From: Gracilariopsis chorda
Taxonomy: Eukaryota; Rhodophyta; Florideophyceae; Gracilariales; Gracilariaceae
Length of the DNA stretch: 64,000 nucleotides
Direction: 5' to 3'
Assembly (NCBI GenBank): GCA_003194525.1
Contig: NBIV01000171.1
Coordinates: 62,001 to 126,000 of the forward strand
Part shown: positions 47,807-58,716 of the stretch, in pieces
Layout: each line of letters opens with the position of its first letter
How positions within the stretch are numbered: the first letter of the stretch is position 1
The notes under the pieces: generated by a model
What the model was told of the DNA's origin: nothing
What the model saw: only the letters and a program-made list of their open reading frames with translations
Database searches by the model: none
Program-made: the position numbers and the translations under genes

Positions 47807-50800
47807 TTAAGACAGCTGCTTTAAAACACTCCTCAATTCTCTCATTCGGTATCGTGTTCTGTATGGATTCCGTGCCCAGTTCTTCATCACCATCTTCTGT
47901 CCAGTACTTTTCGTCCTTCTCTCGTCTTTCTCTCCAAGGCCATCCTTCTCTTTTGATTCTGATTCTTCTTCATTCAGGATGCCACCATCAGAGTCTTCGA
48001 AGAAGCATGAAAGAACCTCCTCTTCGTCATCTAAGAATCGATCAATGAGCAGCGCCTCCTCTTCTTCAGCGGATTGCTCGTCTGAAACCTGCTGCGCATA
48101 TGCAACGTTTTCGTTGAGAGTTTCACTCTCCTCACTCATTTCTGAGCCCAACTCGGTGCCCACAGCGCTGTGGGGTGTACGCTCGCATTTCGCGTCCAAT
48201 GTTTGTGTTGAGGAGTTCGGAGAAGCAGCAGGGGGGTCAAGGTCAAGACAGCTAATGCCAAAATCGCCTCTTATGCCACTCTCGACGTTTAACGCGTTAT
48301 CCAGAAGTCCATCAGAGCAGTTTACATCGTTTACGCCACCTTTCCCGATGCCTTCCCCTGAGATAGGTCCTTGCTGCGGCCTTTTCGGTAGATTCGAAAC
48401 CGGCCTACCTCCTTCCTGTGAAACCGAGGAGTGTTGCTTCCAAAGCTCGGTTTTGGGTTCGTGCACTCCTCTTTGCGAAGCACTGCCATCAAAAACACCT
48501 CCTCTCTCAGGACATTTCGTGCTATGCAACATGCAATAGAAGGGATAATAGTCCTCAGCCCCACTGCAGTCCCCATACGCCATATCGTCTTCGCTACCTG
48601 TCTCTGCATCGCTTTGAGATAAAGGTCCATGTGAATGCTCTAGGAGGTAGCATGATGAGTTGTTGTAGAACTCGGCTCCCTGGAAGCGGGGTATGGTTCG
48701 AAATATGCGTGACAGACGTACATATTCTCCAAGTTTCCGTATGTGCTCTTCCCATTCTTGTAGACGGGAGGCTAAAGAGGAGCGAATGCCCTCAAACCTC
48801 CTTCTCACAACATCATCGGGGCATGGAAATTGTTGGGGGTTGTGCGTGTGTATCAGGTCCTGTTCAATTACCCAACATCTTGCCATGGGGTAGAACGTTG
48901 CCCGAATGTTGGAGCGGCACTGCGACTTGTGCTGCAGAGACAGCAATTTTCCGGTGAGCAGCGCAGACGACCTCGACTTCCTCGTCTGCAACACTGAGAA
49001 GTATTGTACACTATAGAAGTAGCCAAATTTCTTAGCGATGTAGTCAACCAGTGCAGGGAGGTCAAAGACCTCCTTTAAACCTTTCAGAGCTGAGACAAGC
49101 CTCTCGTTTGACATCGCAAGTTCTGTCTTAAATTCACTACCGTCCTGAAGTTTCACATCAACCCCTTAAAGCCTTTCATTGTTTTCAAATCTCTCTGGGA
49201 AGTCTGCCTGAACTTCAGTGCATGAACCGGTCTTCGTAGCTCGTCTTTCACACATATTCATTGATGGTAGCTCCATGTGCGGCTTCTCCTGTACCTGAGC
49301 ATCAGAACAGGCTGCCAGCTCTTCATTCAGCTCTGGAGCTTGAAAAACATTCTCAGAAGCCTGCTTCTTCTCTTCAATCTGTTTTTCAGTTTGTGCCTTC
49401 AGCTCAGAAGACGCCACGGTATCCTTCGCTCCTTCTCCAGCTTCAACTTCTACCTGTGCCTTTGTCCGACTGATCGTCTTTGCTGGTGAATGTCCGTCAA
49501 TTTCCATGTCTACTTCACTACCTTCTCCATCCTGAATCCTTTGCTGCTCCTCTTCTACACCTGAAACTCCACCTACTTCAGAACTTCTTCCAATCTTCTC
49601 ATCTAGCGCTTTGTGCACCCCCTCGGAGCGCTGTGATACATACATCTCAATCAATGTGTTCACAATGTCCGCTACAACCGGAGCAGAATAAGAAAACTGC
49701 ACTCGTCGCTTCATGCGAATCTTCAGGGATAGACACATCCTACTGCTCTGAACAGAACATTGGTTCAGCTCATGAACACGCTTTGTTCGCTGGCTTCTCC
49801 GTATAGCACGCGCCTCAGAGTCACGCGTACCCAAGGGCATTGGCTAAAGATTTGTCTCTCTACAGGGGTCGTTGGAAACATCCACGACCTTTCCTTCTCC
49901 TGCATCCCGTTCTCCCAGAACTGTATTCACATCCGTTTTCTCTTCCTTTCTAGCTTCTTCCTCTCCAGTCTGCCTCCCAATGCTCCGCTCCACGCTTCGT
50001 TTCCTACGCTGCCGTTGTTTACCTTCTTTCCTCATGCAAAGGAGGTCTAAAAGATGCTCCGACCGGAGCCGTACGACCATTGTTTCAGTAACAATGTCGG
50101 TTTGAAAGAACTCCTTCGCCATGAGTATGTGTAGAATCCGGATTCTAATGGACCTCCATCGAATCCTCTCAGTCAACGCTCGGCTGTACCCAGAGGCGTA
50201 GGTTCGCTTCGGGATACAGCCTTGGTCCGTACTGAACAGGAGGAAAAGGGAAACAACATAGCAACCACAGCTGTACGAGTCCTTTTGTCGCTTAAAACCT
50301 GTTACCTGTAGCATGTAGTTCCACTCCGATATCACCGCACGTAGCACTTCGTTTCCTGTGAGGCAAAAGGGAAACAAGAAAGAGAACAGTTTCAGAATCC
50401 TTCGATCAACAGACATTCCAAGACTGTCTCCAAATCAAACCGTCCATCATTGCGTTTCTCGCGCCGCATTGACAGTTCTCTTCCCTACCAAAACACCCCA
50501 ATGGCTGTTAGACATGTTCAACGGGACTAAAACTGTGTTTATCTCTGTATCACCATTACCTTTAAAGGTAAACCACTTCTTGAACACTTCCAAATCCTCT
50601 TCCGGTATGTTTTTCTTCTTTCCCTTGAATGACTTCGATAGTCTTGTCAGCATCACTCCAATAGAACATGAGGCAAAAGCCACACCAACAGAAGGTTCCA
50701 TGTTCAACACAGCTGTAGCGGTCAAATCGCTACACATTTCCGAATCAGGTTTTGAACTGTGTACCAAAGAAACCGGTGATGTTTCTTTGCCTTCTGCGAT

Positions 50801-50932
50801 CAGGATTCTGGCTACATGGTCCTTCATAACCGCAAAAAAGGACTTCGGAACTCGCACGGCCATCGCTGATGCGCATTTGCGTACGCTTTTCAAGATTCTC
50901 CCAGAACGAGGTAAAGATTTCATATAGTTCAT
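47807..50932 (-). pseudogene. Ulp1-type cysteine protease with FAR1-like zinc finger, nonsense-broken
   Basis: One reading frame of about 1040 codons with only four internal stops (two TGA near 50447 and 50435, TAG at 49844, TAA at 49166). The N-terminal part is a C48 (Ulp1/SENP) protease: His in NMSNSHWGVLV, Asp in FGDSLG, and Gln-Cys in QKDSYSCGCYVV keep the triad; such enzymes cut SUMO-like tags. A basic and acidic linker follows. A FAR1/MULE-type zinc-binding motif comes next: KSQCRSNIRATFYP, CWVIEQDLIHTHN, i.e. Cys, Trp and His-x-His. The C-terminal half is acidic and low in complexity. Two of the stops sit where CGA would be likely, in line with C-to-T decay. An upstream frame from 50978 (MEQKKAPDYVEIL) may be the original start, shifted by one base. 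Confidence 0.62.
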
Positions 50933-50945
50933 GTTCTGGGAGAAT
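50895..50945. repeat. 13-bp inverted repeat inside the Ulp1 frame start
   Basis: ATTCTCCCAGAAC (50895-50907) and its perfect complement (50933-50945), 25 bp apart. It coincides with the point where the protease reading frame shifts. Confidence 0.7.
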
Positions 50946-51697
50946 TTCTACGTAATCAGGCGCTTTTTTTTGCTCCATTGCTCAAAGCAATAGAACAATA
51001 AACTAGAGCGGTTAGGGAAGGAGATTGGGACGTAGAGAGAGTCAGCAGTCTTTGAAAGGGTCGTCGAAGATGTGAAGGAAGACGTAGTACCTGAAGTGTC
51101 TGTCATTACCACACATTTTGACGACGCCGCGCGGTAACCTCGACTGCATCCACATCTGATTTACGTTGTGCTGACTTGGACGTTGTGCTGACTTGGCGGC
51201 CGGAGAGAGCAGGGATAGAGGGAATGCTCTGACTCTGCGGATCTACTGCTTGAAATCCAAAATAGGGGCGTATTATTGCCTACAGTAAGATCTCAAGTGG
51301 CACGGGCACTTGCGCAGCTCGCCGTGGCACGTGCCCGCTGACTCTATCTTTTTATTGGTGCAAATACGCGCTGACTCGCCTACACTATCTACGTCGTGTA
51401 GTTTCGCCGTTTCCCATCTGGAGTCAGACCAAACTATGTACTACAGCCCCACACAAATATACCGCATTACCTGCCATGAGAACCGTAAAATCTAGTAACG
51501 CATTGCTACAGGACAATGTAGCCGCAATATTTACTTATAGATTGACTAGGTAGCTCACAACAAAAAAGAACCTCTTTTTAAGCGAGACTCCGGCTTAGAT
51601 ACGTAAGAAATTGTCAGGAGCATGTAACTGTATGCAGGGCTTGCACGAGCGAAGCACCCCACACTTACACGCGACATCGAGCTTCCAGAGACTCAAA

Positions 51698-52635
51698 ATG
51701 GGTGATGGTAGTGATGAGTGCTGTGGTTGTTACAAGCTATGATCGAATAGGCACTCCGCCCGATCTGTTGGGACTTCAACCAGATGAAGAGAGCCGCGTA
51801 ATACACAGTATGCTTCGAGAGCAATATCTTCAAAACCATGCTTATTGGCGTAAGTTGACTCAAACTGTAGTGGGTGTATGTGAGCAGACCTTTTCTGGAG
51901 TTCATCGGCTTCGGAAAAGGGTGAGCTATGGAAGTTTGGGATTCCTGGTAATCAGCATAAAGGACTGCATTATGAAGAGTAAGATCGAAGTTCAAGTACT
52001 CCATTGTAAACAGTCTTTTCTGCGCACTTGGCATCATGCTTGCTGGTAATACAGTTCTCTTCTGTGGATTAGGTGACGTGGGCATGGGTTGTGCTATAGC
52101 TATGAACACAGCCAAGGCACGTTGTCTCGTTGCGGAAACTGACCCCGTTCAAGTGCTCATGGCAGGAATAGAAGGGTATCAGGTTGCTACCATAGAAACA
52201 GTTTTGCCTGAAGTAGACATATTTATAACCGCTACTGGGAGTTGCGTGGTAATCCGTGTGGAGCACATGCTGAAGATGAAGAACAATGCCGTAGTGGGAA
52301 ATATGGGTCATTTCAATCGGGAAATCGATTTGGAAAGCTTACGAAAATACCCAGGCATCAAACCCATTGAAGTGAAGCCCCACATTCATCGCTGGGTGTT
52401 TCAAGATGGACACTCAATAACAATAGTAGCAGAAGGAAGGTTACGGAACTTAATATGCGGGACTGCTAACCCCAGGCTCGTCATAATTATAGCTTTCACG
52501 CTTCAGGTATTGACGCAGGTTCATTTGTGGAAGAACCGAAACTCTGCTCAGACTTTACCAACCGTGTGTGTTTCACCCAGAACAATAGAAACCCTTGCAG
52601 CATTGTACCATCTTCTTGCACTGACGCCGATCTAA
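51698..52635 (+). pseudogene. adenosylhomocysteinase (SAHH) pseudogene, internal fragment
   Basis: SAHH cleaves S-adenosylhomocysteine and normally has about 430-490 residues. Here about 300 are recognisable: GVCEQTFSGVHRL (for GVSEETTTGV), KDCIMKSKIEV, the NAD fold GLGDVGMGCA, EGYQVATIETVLPEVDIFITATG, MKNNAVVGNMGHFNREID, WVFQDGHSITIVAEGRLRNL. The N-terminal third and the C-terminal end are missing. Frames shift near 51718 and 52025; part of the DGIxRAT region is deleted. The catalytic KSKFDN is KSKIEV and the dinucleotide-loop Lys is Met. It is intronless in this span, so a retrocopy or a captured fragment is possible. Confidence 0.85.
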
Positions 52636-52813
52636 CTGTATCATCAAATAATCATATTTCAAGCAATACCGTGCTTGGACTGAGCTCATAGTCACATATA
52701 TATCTCCATCTTTTTATGCATGTCTCAGAAAGGATTACAAAAGCAGAACGGAGGCCGGATCGTTGGTTCTTCTTCGCTGGCTCTTCCGAGATTTGTCCCG
52801 CTTTGCTTTTGAA

Positions 52814-53143
52814 TTAAGATCTTAGTTCCAGGAATATCTGTTCCACTGCAGTCACTGGTGCAGAGAGAGCGACATTACAAGCATAGAGCATCAAACCTTC
52901 GACGAGGACCACTGCGTGAGAGAAGTTTGCATCAGTGACGTTTGGACCAACCCATGTTACTGCTCTTACAAAGTTGAGGTGCAATAGATAAATGGCAGAC
53001 AAAATTCGACTCCAGAAAGATACTATGCGGTTGTTGAGCAGGTGTTGTGAACCAGAAGCTATAACATGTTTCCTCTTATCATGATTGGCGTTACCAAATT
53101 CATCCGTATTTACCTTGCAGCTTGCCATCACGATACGCCCAAG
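52814..53143 (-). other. unassigned sequence with open frame next to the gag break
   Basis: A minus-strand frame runs from the gag edge through RKHVIASGSQHLLNNRIVSF to VTAVEQIFLELRS and a stop at 52814 (about 110 codons). It looks protein-like, with moderate hydrophobicity, but I recognise no family. It could be a captured gene piece or the end of the inserted element. Confidence 0.3.
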
Positions 53144-53896
53144 CCCATGCATCAATGTCGTAAACATTTGACGATGTGGTGTGTCCACTTGAACGGCTAC
53201 TGCCCTTAATTCTGCTCTTCATGCGTTTGCGACTATGAGCAGAACCGGCTGAATCACTTTGGCGAGCCTTGTATTCGTCTATGAGGGTAGTGGCCACGTA
53301 GTCCGATGTCAATTTCGAGATGTCCTTTGTCCGAAGTGCCGCAGCCGTTGACTCCAGTGAGCAGTTGGGATTAATAGAGGCTAACAGCATTGGCGCCTTG
53401 TGGTATTCGGGAATGGCAGCATCCTTCCCCACTCGGTCTAGCTGAGAGAATAGGGACGCAAACTGGTCGACATAGTCCGACATATTCTGACCATAATACG
53501 ACATTCGGAAATCTGGGTCTGTACAGCAATACGTGACACTGTCCTATTAGACGCATACCTCGCATCAAGAAGTTGGAGCATACGCCCAGGGTCATCATCG
53601 ACGTCTATAACCACACGCAGTGGGGCATATCCAAGTGCGCATATTATGATTGCGCATGCCTTTTCTGGTTTGGCCAGTACACGGGGAGTGGTCTGCGGAG
53701 CGGTTGAGCCCGACGCCTGCGTCGTGGTAGCACTGTACGACTCCTCCGAGCCTGACATTACGACATTCCAGACTCCTTTGATGCGACATGCAGCTCATAG
53801 ACGATGTCGCCATAACATATAATCCTGACCACGTTTACAATGGATGCGTGAGATTTTCAAACCGGTGGTTTCGGACCCAACGTCGGAGTCAGACAT
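53144..53896 (-). pseudogene. 5' half of the split non-autonomous Copia gag
   Basis: The start is MSDSDVGSETTGLKISRIH. Gag then has one-base frame breaks (near 53800 and 53510) and ends at NVYDIDA, exactly where the piece at 46655 resumes. The gag is of the derivative subfamily (ALGYAPLRVVIDVDDDPGRM). Confidence 0.78.
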
Positions 53897-54242
53897 TGTT
53901 CCGGAAGGAGTTCAAATACCAAAGTAAATAATACAAACGTAGCAGAGTGGGGGACTCGATGCCTTGGATCGACGATCAGCTGGGATTAAAGAGAATGATC
54001 GCGCTACAGCCGCTGAATTGTAGCTGATGTCACAATAAGAAAGAGATACTGGAGTGGAGATTTTTCGACACTCAACAGCTCCAATGCCAGCGGAGACGGT
54101 GTAAACGAGTCTCACCGCTCGTTCAGACCCGTCTTATACGCAAATCACAGGCAGAGTTCGGGTCCCCGACGCCCACAGTATACTCACAAGTGGCTCTGAA
54201 GCGCACTCGGAAAAGAAAAGAAAAGATGAAACTTGGTAAAAG

Positions 54243-54412
54243 CGGGCGCACTGACAGGAGAAACGACCTCTGCTACCCTGGATGTTCTGTCCAGGTGCGA
54301 GGTGCGATTTTCTTCGACCTGCCCTACTGCTCGCAATTCACGAGTAGGGTGCTCAATCCGTACGAAACGTCCCAGGGAGGTTACTAGCAAGCGCGATATG
54401 CTTTCACCAGAT
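54243..54412 (-). promoter_or_regulatory. conserved structured leader element, copy f
   Basis: Shortened at its 3' side, where the GGGTTCAACCC block is deleted. The CCCTACT/AGTAGGG stem is fully paired here. Confidence 0.66.
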
Positions 54413-54508
54413 AACCCGTGCTGGTCTCTTGCGGGATATCAGCTCGATCTTAGGCGCGCACGCAAAAATAAAAGAAGTCGAAACGGAGAGACGTCTGCAA
54501 GTATCGAC

Positions 54509-54525
54509 GCTCTGGGCCCATAACC
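54509..54525 (-). promoter_or_regulatory. half-tRNA primer-binding site
   Basis: GGTTATGGGCCCAGAGC in sense, directly after the LTR. Confidence 0.85.
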
Positions 54526-55346
54526 TGTTGATATGAAATGATGATGGGCTTCAACGGAAATGAAAGGGCAAGATAGAAAGAACAAGAGGAGTGAAGGGTG
54601 CCAGGCTTGGGAGCGAGTTTACTTGGTACTGCAACTTCGCAGTCTTATATAGCACCTCTAGTTCACACTACCACTACAAGAAAACCCTACACCACTAAGT
54701 GGGGACACCCAATACTACCAATCACAATCAAACATAACACAATAAGGGTTGCACACACTGATTACAGCTTAGTAACACCATGCATAACAACAATACAACA
54801 CATTACAACCACGCACACCAAGTGAACCAAGCAGCCAAAAATGCACAACAAGTGAACCAGACATGCCAACAATGTGCCAGTATGTGACAGCACTGTGTAA
54901 ACACCTACTTGCATCATCATGCCTATGACAAAGCACAAATTCACATGCCACCGCATCCATGTACATACCCTAGGTGTGTTGCGTGCATGGCAGGTGCTTA
55001 CTTGCACAACTGCACCTATGCAACACCTGCATGTACCTGTAAACCCGATGTAGCCACACATATTCTTAAGCACCATGCCCATTCACCTTATGCCAAGTGG
55101 CCTGTTCCGTGCCCATGCCCCATGCCCATGATAGGATGCACAACACTTGTAACCAATGCGTTGCGTATGAATATTTGCAGTAGCCAATCATATGGCCGTT
55201 TCACGTTGGGTTTGAGAACACACCCATATGCACTTTTGCAGAGCAGCTCTCAAAACCAGCCGTCCATTATATGAAGCTTTGTTTCCAAGTGCTCCACAAT
55301 GATGTTCCAGGACCACCAGGCACTCGACCATGTGCTAACATCAACA
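54526..55346 (-). repeat. LTR shared by two tandem minus-strand copies, 821 bp
   Basis: TGTTGATGTTAGCACATGG...CATATCAACA in sense. It is 5' LTR to the split copy on its left and 3' LTR to the copy on its right. Confidence 0.86.
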
Positions 55347-57314
55347 ATCGTCCTCGAGTTCCTGGGAAGCACCATGCTCCAGAGTCTGCATGTACACTTT
55401 CTCAAGTGCACGAGACTCGGACTAGGTGTCTGGGTTTATTTTCAATATATATTCTGCGCATCCAAACGCTTTAGCATACTTCAACGACAGCTTACCACCA
55501 CCAATCAAAAGGTATAGATCCAGGCCTGTGCTAGAGTAGAGAGATCCATCGCATATACAAATATCATATTTCAATGCATACGGCCATAAGAATTCTTGCC
55601 AGTGTGCCTGAATCAGCAAAACTCGAGCAGCTTCTTGCATTGTGCGAATGATGCGCTTGGCAATGGCATTATGGTCTGGGTTGAAGGGAGGTGAAAATAT
55701 CATTCCTTGCAGACCATTCGTGGTTGGGTCTTTGAGAGCAATGTACTCTTCGGCATTGTTTGCATGCAAATTCTAAATATGCACAAGCGCTCTTCCAACA
55801 TTCTGATGAAACACTTGCGCTCCACCAACCTGCGGATGATTTTTCCCAACATCAGGAAACACTGCACTAACACCATAGCTATGCGAAACGAATTCGTTAT
55901 GCTCAATTGCATTTGGCAGCGTGTACAAACGATAGGACAGGTCATGTTGCACACATCCAATCTCTAACCAATCTTCGTGTATAATGCAAACCTCATTCGC
56001 ACAGAAAAGGGACTGAATGCCTTAATCGGCCATACGACCTACAGAAACCAAGTTGTATCCCAAATCCGGGACTAGAAGTACATCTGTCAACCTGAGGTTA
56101 TCCTCCCAAAAAGGCAGTATTACCTCCCCTTTTTGTGTAGCAGAGACTTTAGTGTTGTCAGTGACCTTAATCGTCCTTTGCTGTATGTCAACCAATGTGT
56201 TCGGGACGAACGTAGGAGCACAAGTGAAGAAGTGGGATGTGGTGCCACTGTCTGCGTAGGTACCTATGGAAATAGACACAGTGGGCACCACTGCAGACTT
56301 TTCAGCAGACATTGCAGCGATCTCAATCTTAGAATCCTTTCGTGATGACCTTCCGGAGTACTTGGGTTTGTGACTGGAACTTGTTTTGAGTTTCTCTAAG
56401 ATAGCTTTAGGCAGGTGATTGTCTGGATTGTCAGGATTCATGTGACATTGGTCCTGCGTGTGACCATCTCTGTCACGGAAGCTGCAATGATAACTATTTT
56501 TGCCTGCAATAGCATAAGCGCCCCTGTTGTAGTCATCGTATGAGTTGGGATGTGATGTACTTGCATCAATGTCGTAAACATTTGACAATGCGGTGTGTCC
56601 ACTTGAACGGCTACTGCCCTTACTTCTGCTCTTCATATGTTTGCAACTATGAGCAGAACCGGCTAAATCAATTTGGCGAGCATTGTATTCGTCTATGAGG
56701 GTAGTGGCCACGTAGTCCGATGTCAATTTCGAGATGTCCTTTGTCCGAAGTGCCGCAGCCGTTGACTCCAGTGAGCAGTTGGGATCAATAGAGGCTAACA
56801 GCATTGGCGCCTTGTGATATTCCAGAATGGCAGCATCCTTCCCCACTTGGTCTAGCTGAGAGAATAGGGACGCAAACTGGTCGACATAGTCCGACATATT
56901 CTGACCATAATACGACATTCGGAATATCTGGGTCTGTACAGCAATACGTGACACTGTCCTATTAGACGCATACCTCGCATCAAGAAGTTGGAGCATACGC
57001 CCAGGGTCATCATCGACGTCTATAACCACACGCAGTGGGGCATATCCAAGTGCGCATATTATGATTGCGCATGCCTTTTCTGGTTTGGCCAGTACACGGG
57101 GAGTGGTCTGCGGAGCGGTTGAGCCCGACGCCTGAGTCGTGGTAGCACTGTATGACCCCTCCGAGCCTCACAGTACGACATTCCAGACTCCTTTGATGCG
57201 AAATGCAGCTCGTAGACGATGTTGCCATAACGTATAATCCTCACCACCTTTACCATGGAAGCGTGGGATTTTCACACCAGAGGTGGTTTCGGACCCAACT
57301 TCGGAGTAGGACAT
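55341..57314 (-). pseudogene. non-autonomous Copia gag-protease-partial integrase
   Basis: The start is MSYSEVGSETTSGVKIPRF. A TGA follows near 57169, then 335 open codons from 57029 with gag, CCHC (CSFRDRDGHTQDQC, second Cys lost) and protease YADSGTTSHFF. A stop at 56022 and one near 55770 interrupt the remainder. The integrase N-terminal half and RT-RNase H are absent, with the same junctions as at 23.5-24.1 kb. The stop codon is in the LTR (TGTTGA). Confidence 0.82.
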
Positions 57315-57661
57315 TGTTCCGGAAGGAGTTCAAATACCAAAGTAAATAATATAAATGTAGCAGAGTGGGGGACTCGATGCCTTGGATCGACGATCAGCTG
57401 GGATTGAAGAGAATGATCGCGGTACAGCCGCTAAATTGTAGCTGATGTCACAATAAGAAAGAGATACTGGAGTGGAGATTTGTCAACACTCAACAGCTCG
57501 AATGCCAGCGGAGACCGTGTAAACAAATCTCAGTCCTCGTCCAGACCGGTCTGATATGCAAATCACAGGCGGAGTTCGGGTCCTCGATGCCCAGAGTATA
57601 CTCACAAGCGGCTCTGAAGCGCACTCGGAAAAGAAAGCAAAATATGAAACTTGGTAAAAAC

Positions 57662-57851
57662 GGGCGCCTTGACAGGAGAAGCTACCTCTGCTACGCTAAA
57701 TGTTGAACCCCTGAACCCTGGATGTTCTCTCCAGGTGCGAGGTGCGATTTTTTTGACCTGCCCTACTCCGCGCACTTCATGAGTAGGGTGCTCAATCCGT
57801 ACGAAACATCCCTGGGAGGGTACTAACAAGCGCGATATGCTTTCACCAGAT
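57662..57851 (-). promoter_or_regulatory. conserved structured leader element, copy g
   Basis: ATCTGGTGAAAGCATATCG in sense to GTCAAGGCGCC. The CCCTACT/AGTAGGG pairing and the GGGTTCAACATT variant hairpin are visible. Confidence 0.68.
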
Positions 57852-57947
57852 AACCCGTGCTGGTCTCTTGCGGGATATCAGCTCGATCTTAGGCGCGCAC
57901 GCAAAAATAAAAGAAGTTGAAACGGAGAGACGTCTGCAAGTATCGAC

Positions 57948-57964
57948 GCTCTGGGCCCATAACC
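57948..57964 (-). promoter_or_regulatory. half-tRNA primer-binding site
   Basis: GGTTATGGGCCCAGAGC in sense. Confidence 0.85.
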
Positions 57965-58716
57965 TGTTGATATGAAATGATGTTGGGCTTCGATGGAAAT
58001 GAAAGGCAAGAGAGAAAGAACAAGAGGAGTGAAGGGTGCCAGGCTTTGGGGCGAGTTTACTCGGTACTGCAACTTCGGAGTCTTATATAGCACCTCTAGT
58101 TCACACTACCACTACAAGAAAACCGTACACCACTAGGTGGGGACACCCAATACTACCCATCACAATCAAACATAACACAATGAGGGTTGCACAAACTGGT
58201 GACAGTTAACTACAACCATGCATAACATTATTCCAGCGCATGCCAACAAAGCACGGTAAATGAAACAACCATGACAACTATATGCCAGCATATCACAGCC
58301 CTGTATAATGACTTACTTCCGTCATCATGACCATGAAGATGCACAAAGTCGCATGACACTGTATCCATATCGATAACCTAAGTCCATTGCGCGCGGTGCA
58401 CGTGCTGGCACACACAATCACATGTCTGCCGCAACGTGATGTCCCTGTAAACCATTGTAGCCACACAGAATCACATGTACGTTGTCCATTCACATTATGC
58501 CAAGTGGCCCATGCTGTGCCTACGACCCATACAATGTGTACCACTTGTAAACCACGTAATGCATATGGGCAAATGCAGTAGCCAATCATAAGCCCGTTTC
58601 ACGTTGGGTTCGAGCACACGTGCATATGCGCTTTCGCCACGGGGGTGCTCAAAAGTGCCCATTGTTATATGCAACTTTGTTTAAAAGAAGGCTACCATGA
58701 TGTCCTAGGGCTATCA
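57965..58716 (-). repeat. mosaic LTR, first bases missing
   Basis: The low-coordinate part (to about 58192) matches the 54526-type LTR. The rest matches the 36280-type LTR (for example ACTGGTGACAGTTAACTACA). The beginning in sense is cut at 58716 by the next plus-strand LTR. Confidence 0.75.

Larger units (their letters stand above)
46656..53143. mobile_element. 6.5-kb insertion splitting a Copia gag; carries MULE genes
   Basis: The gag sequence stops at 46655 and resumes at 53144 with only about four bases of gag missing. The interval is therefore one insertion, or a composite of several. It contains a MULE-type transposase remnant and a Ulp1-like protease (46.9-51.0 kb), an adenosylhomocysteinase pseudogene (51.7-52.6 kb) and an unassigned piece. 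I could not see matching terminal inverted repeats or a clear target duplication, so its class rests on the coding content. Confidence 0.6.

Noticed and set aside
46656-53143. Terminal inverted repeats of the MULE at the gag breakpoints
   Set aside because: Both ends share only short words such as GGGCTT and TGCAAGG; not enough to call.
30978-58581. A 64-codon His/Cys-rich frame recurring in five LTRs of the 36280 subtype, antisense to the LTR
   Set aside because: The LTRs are close copies, so the open frame follows from shared descent; no start or domain context.
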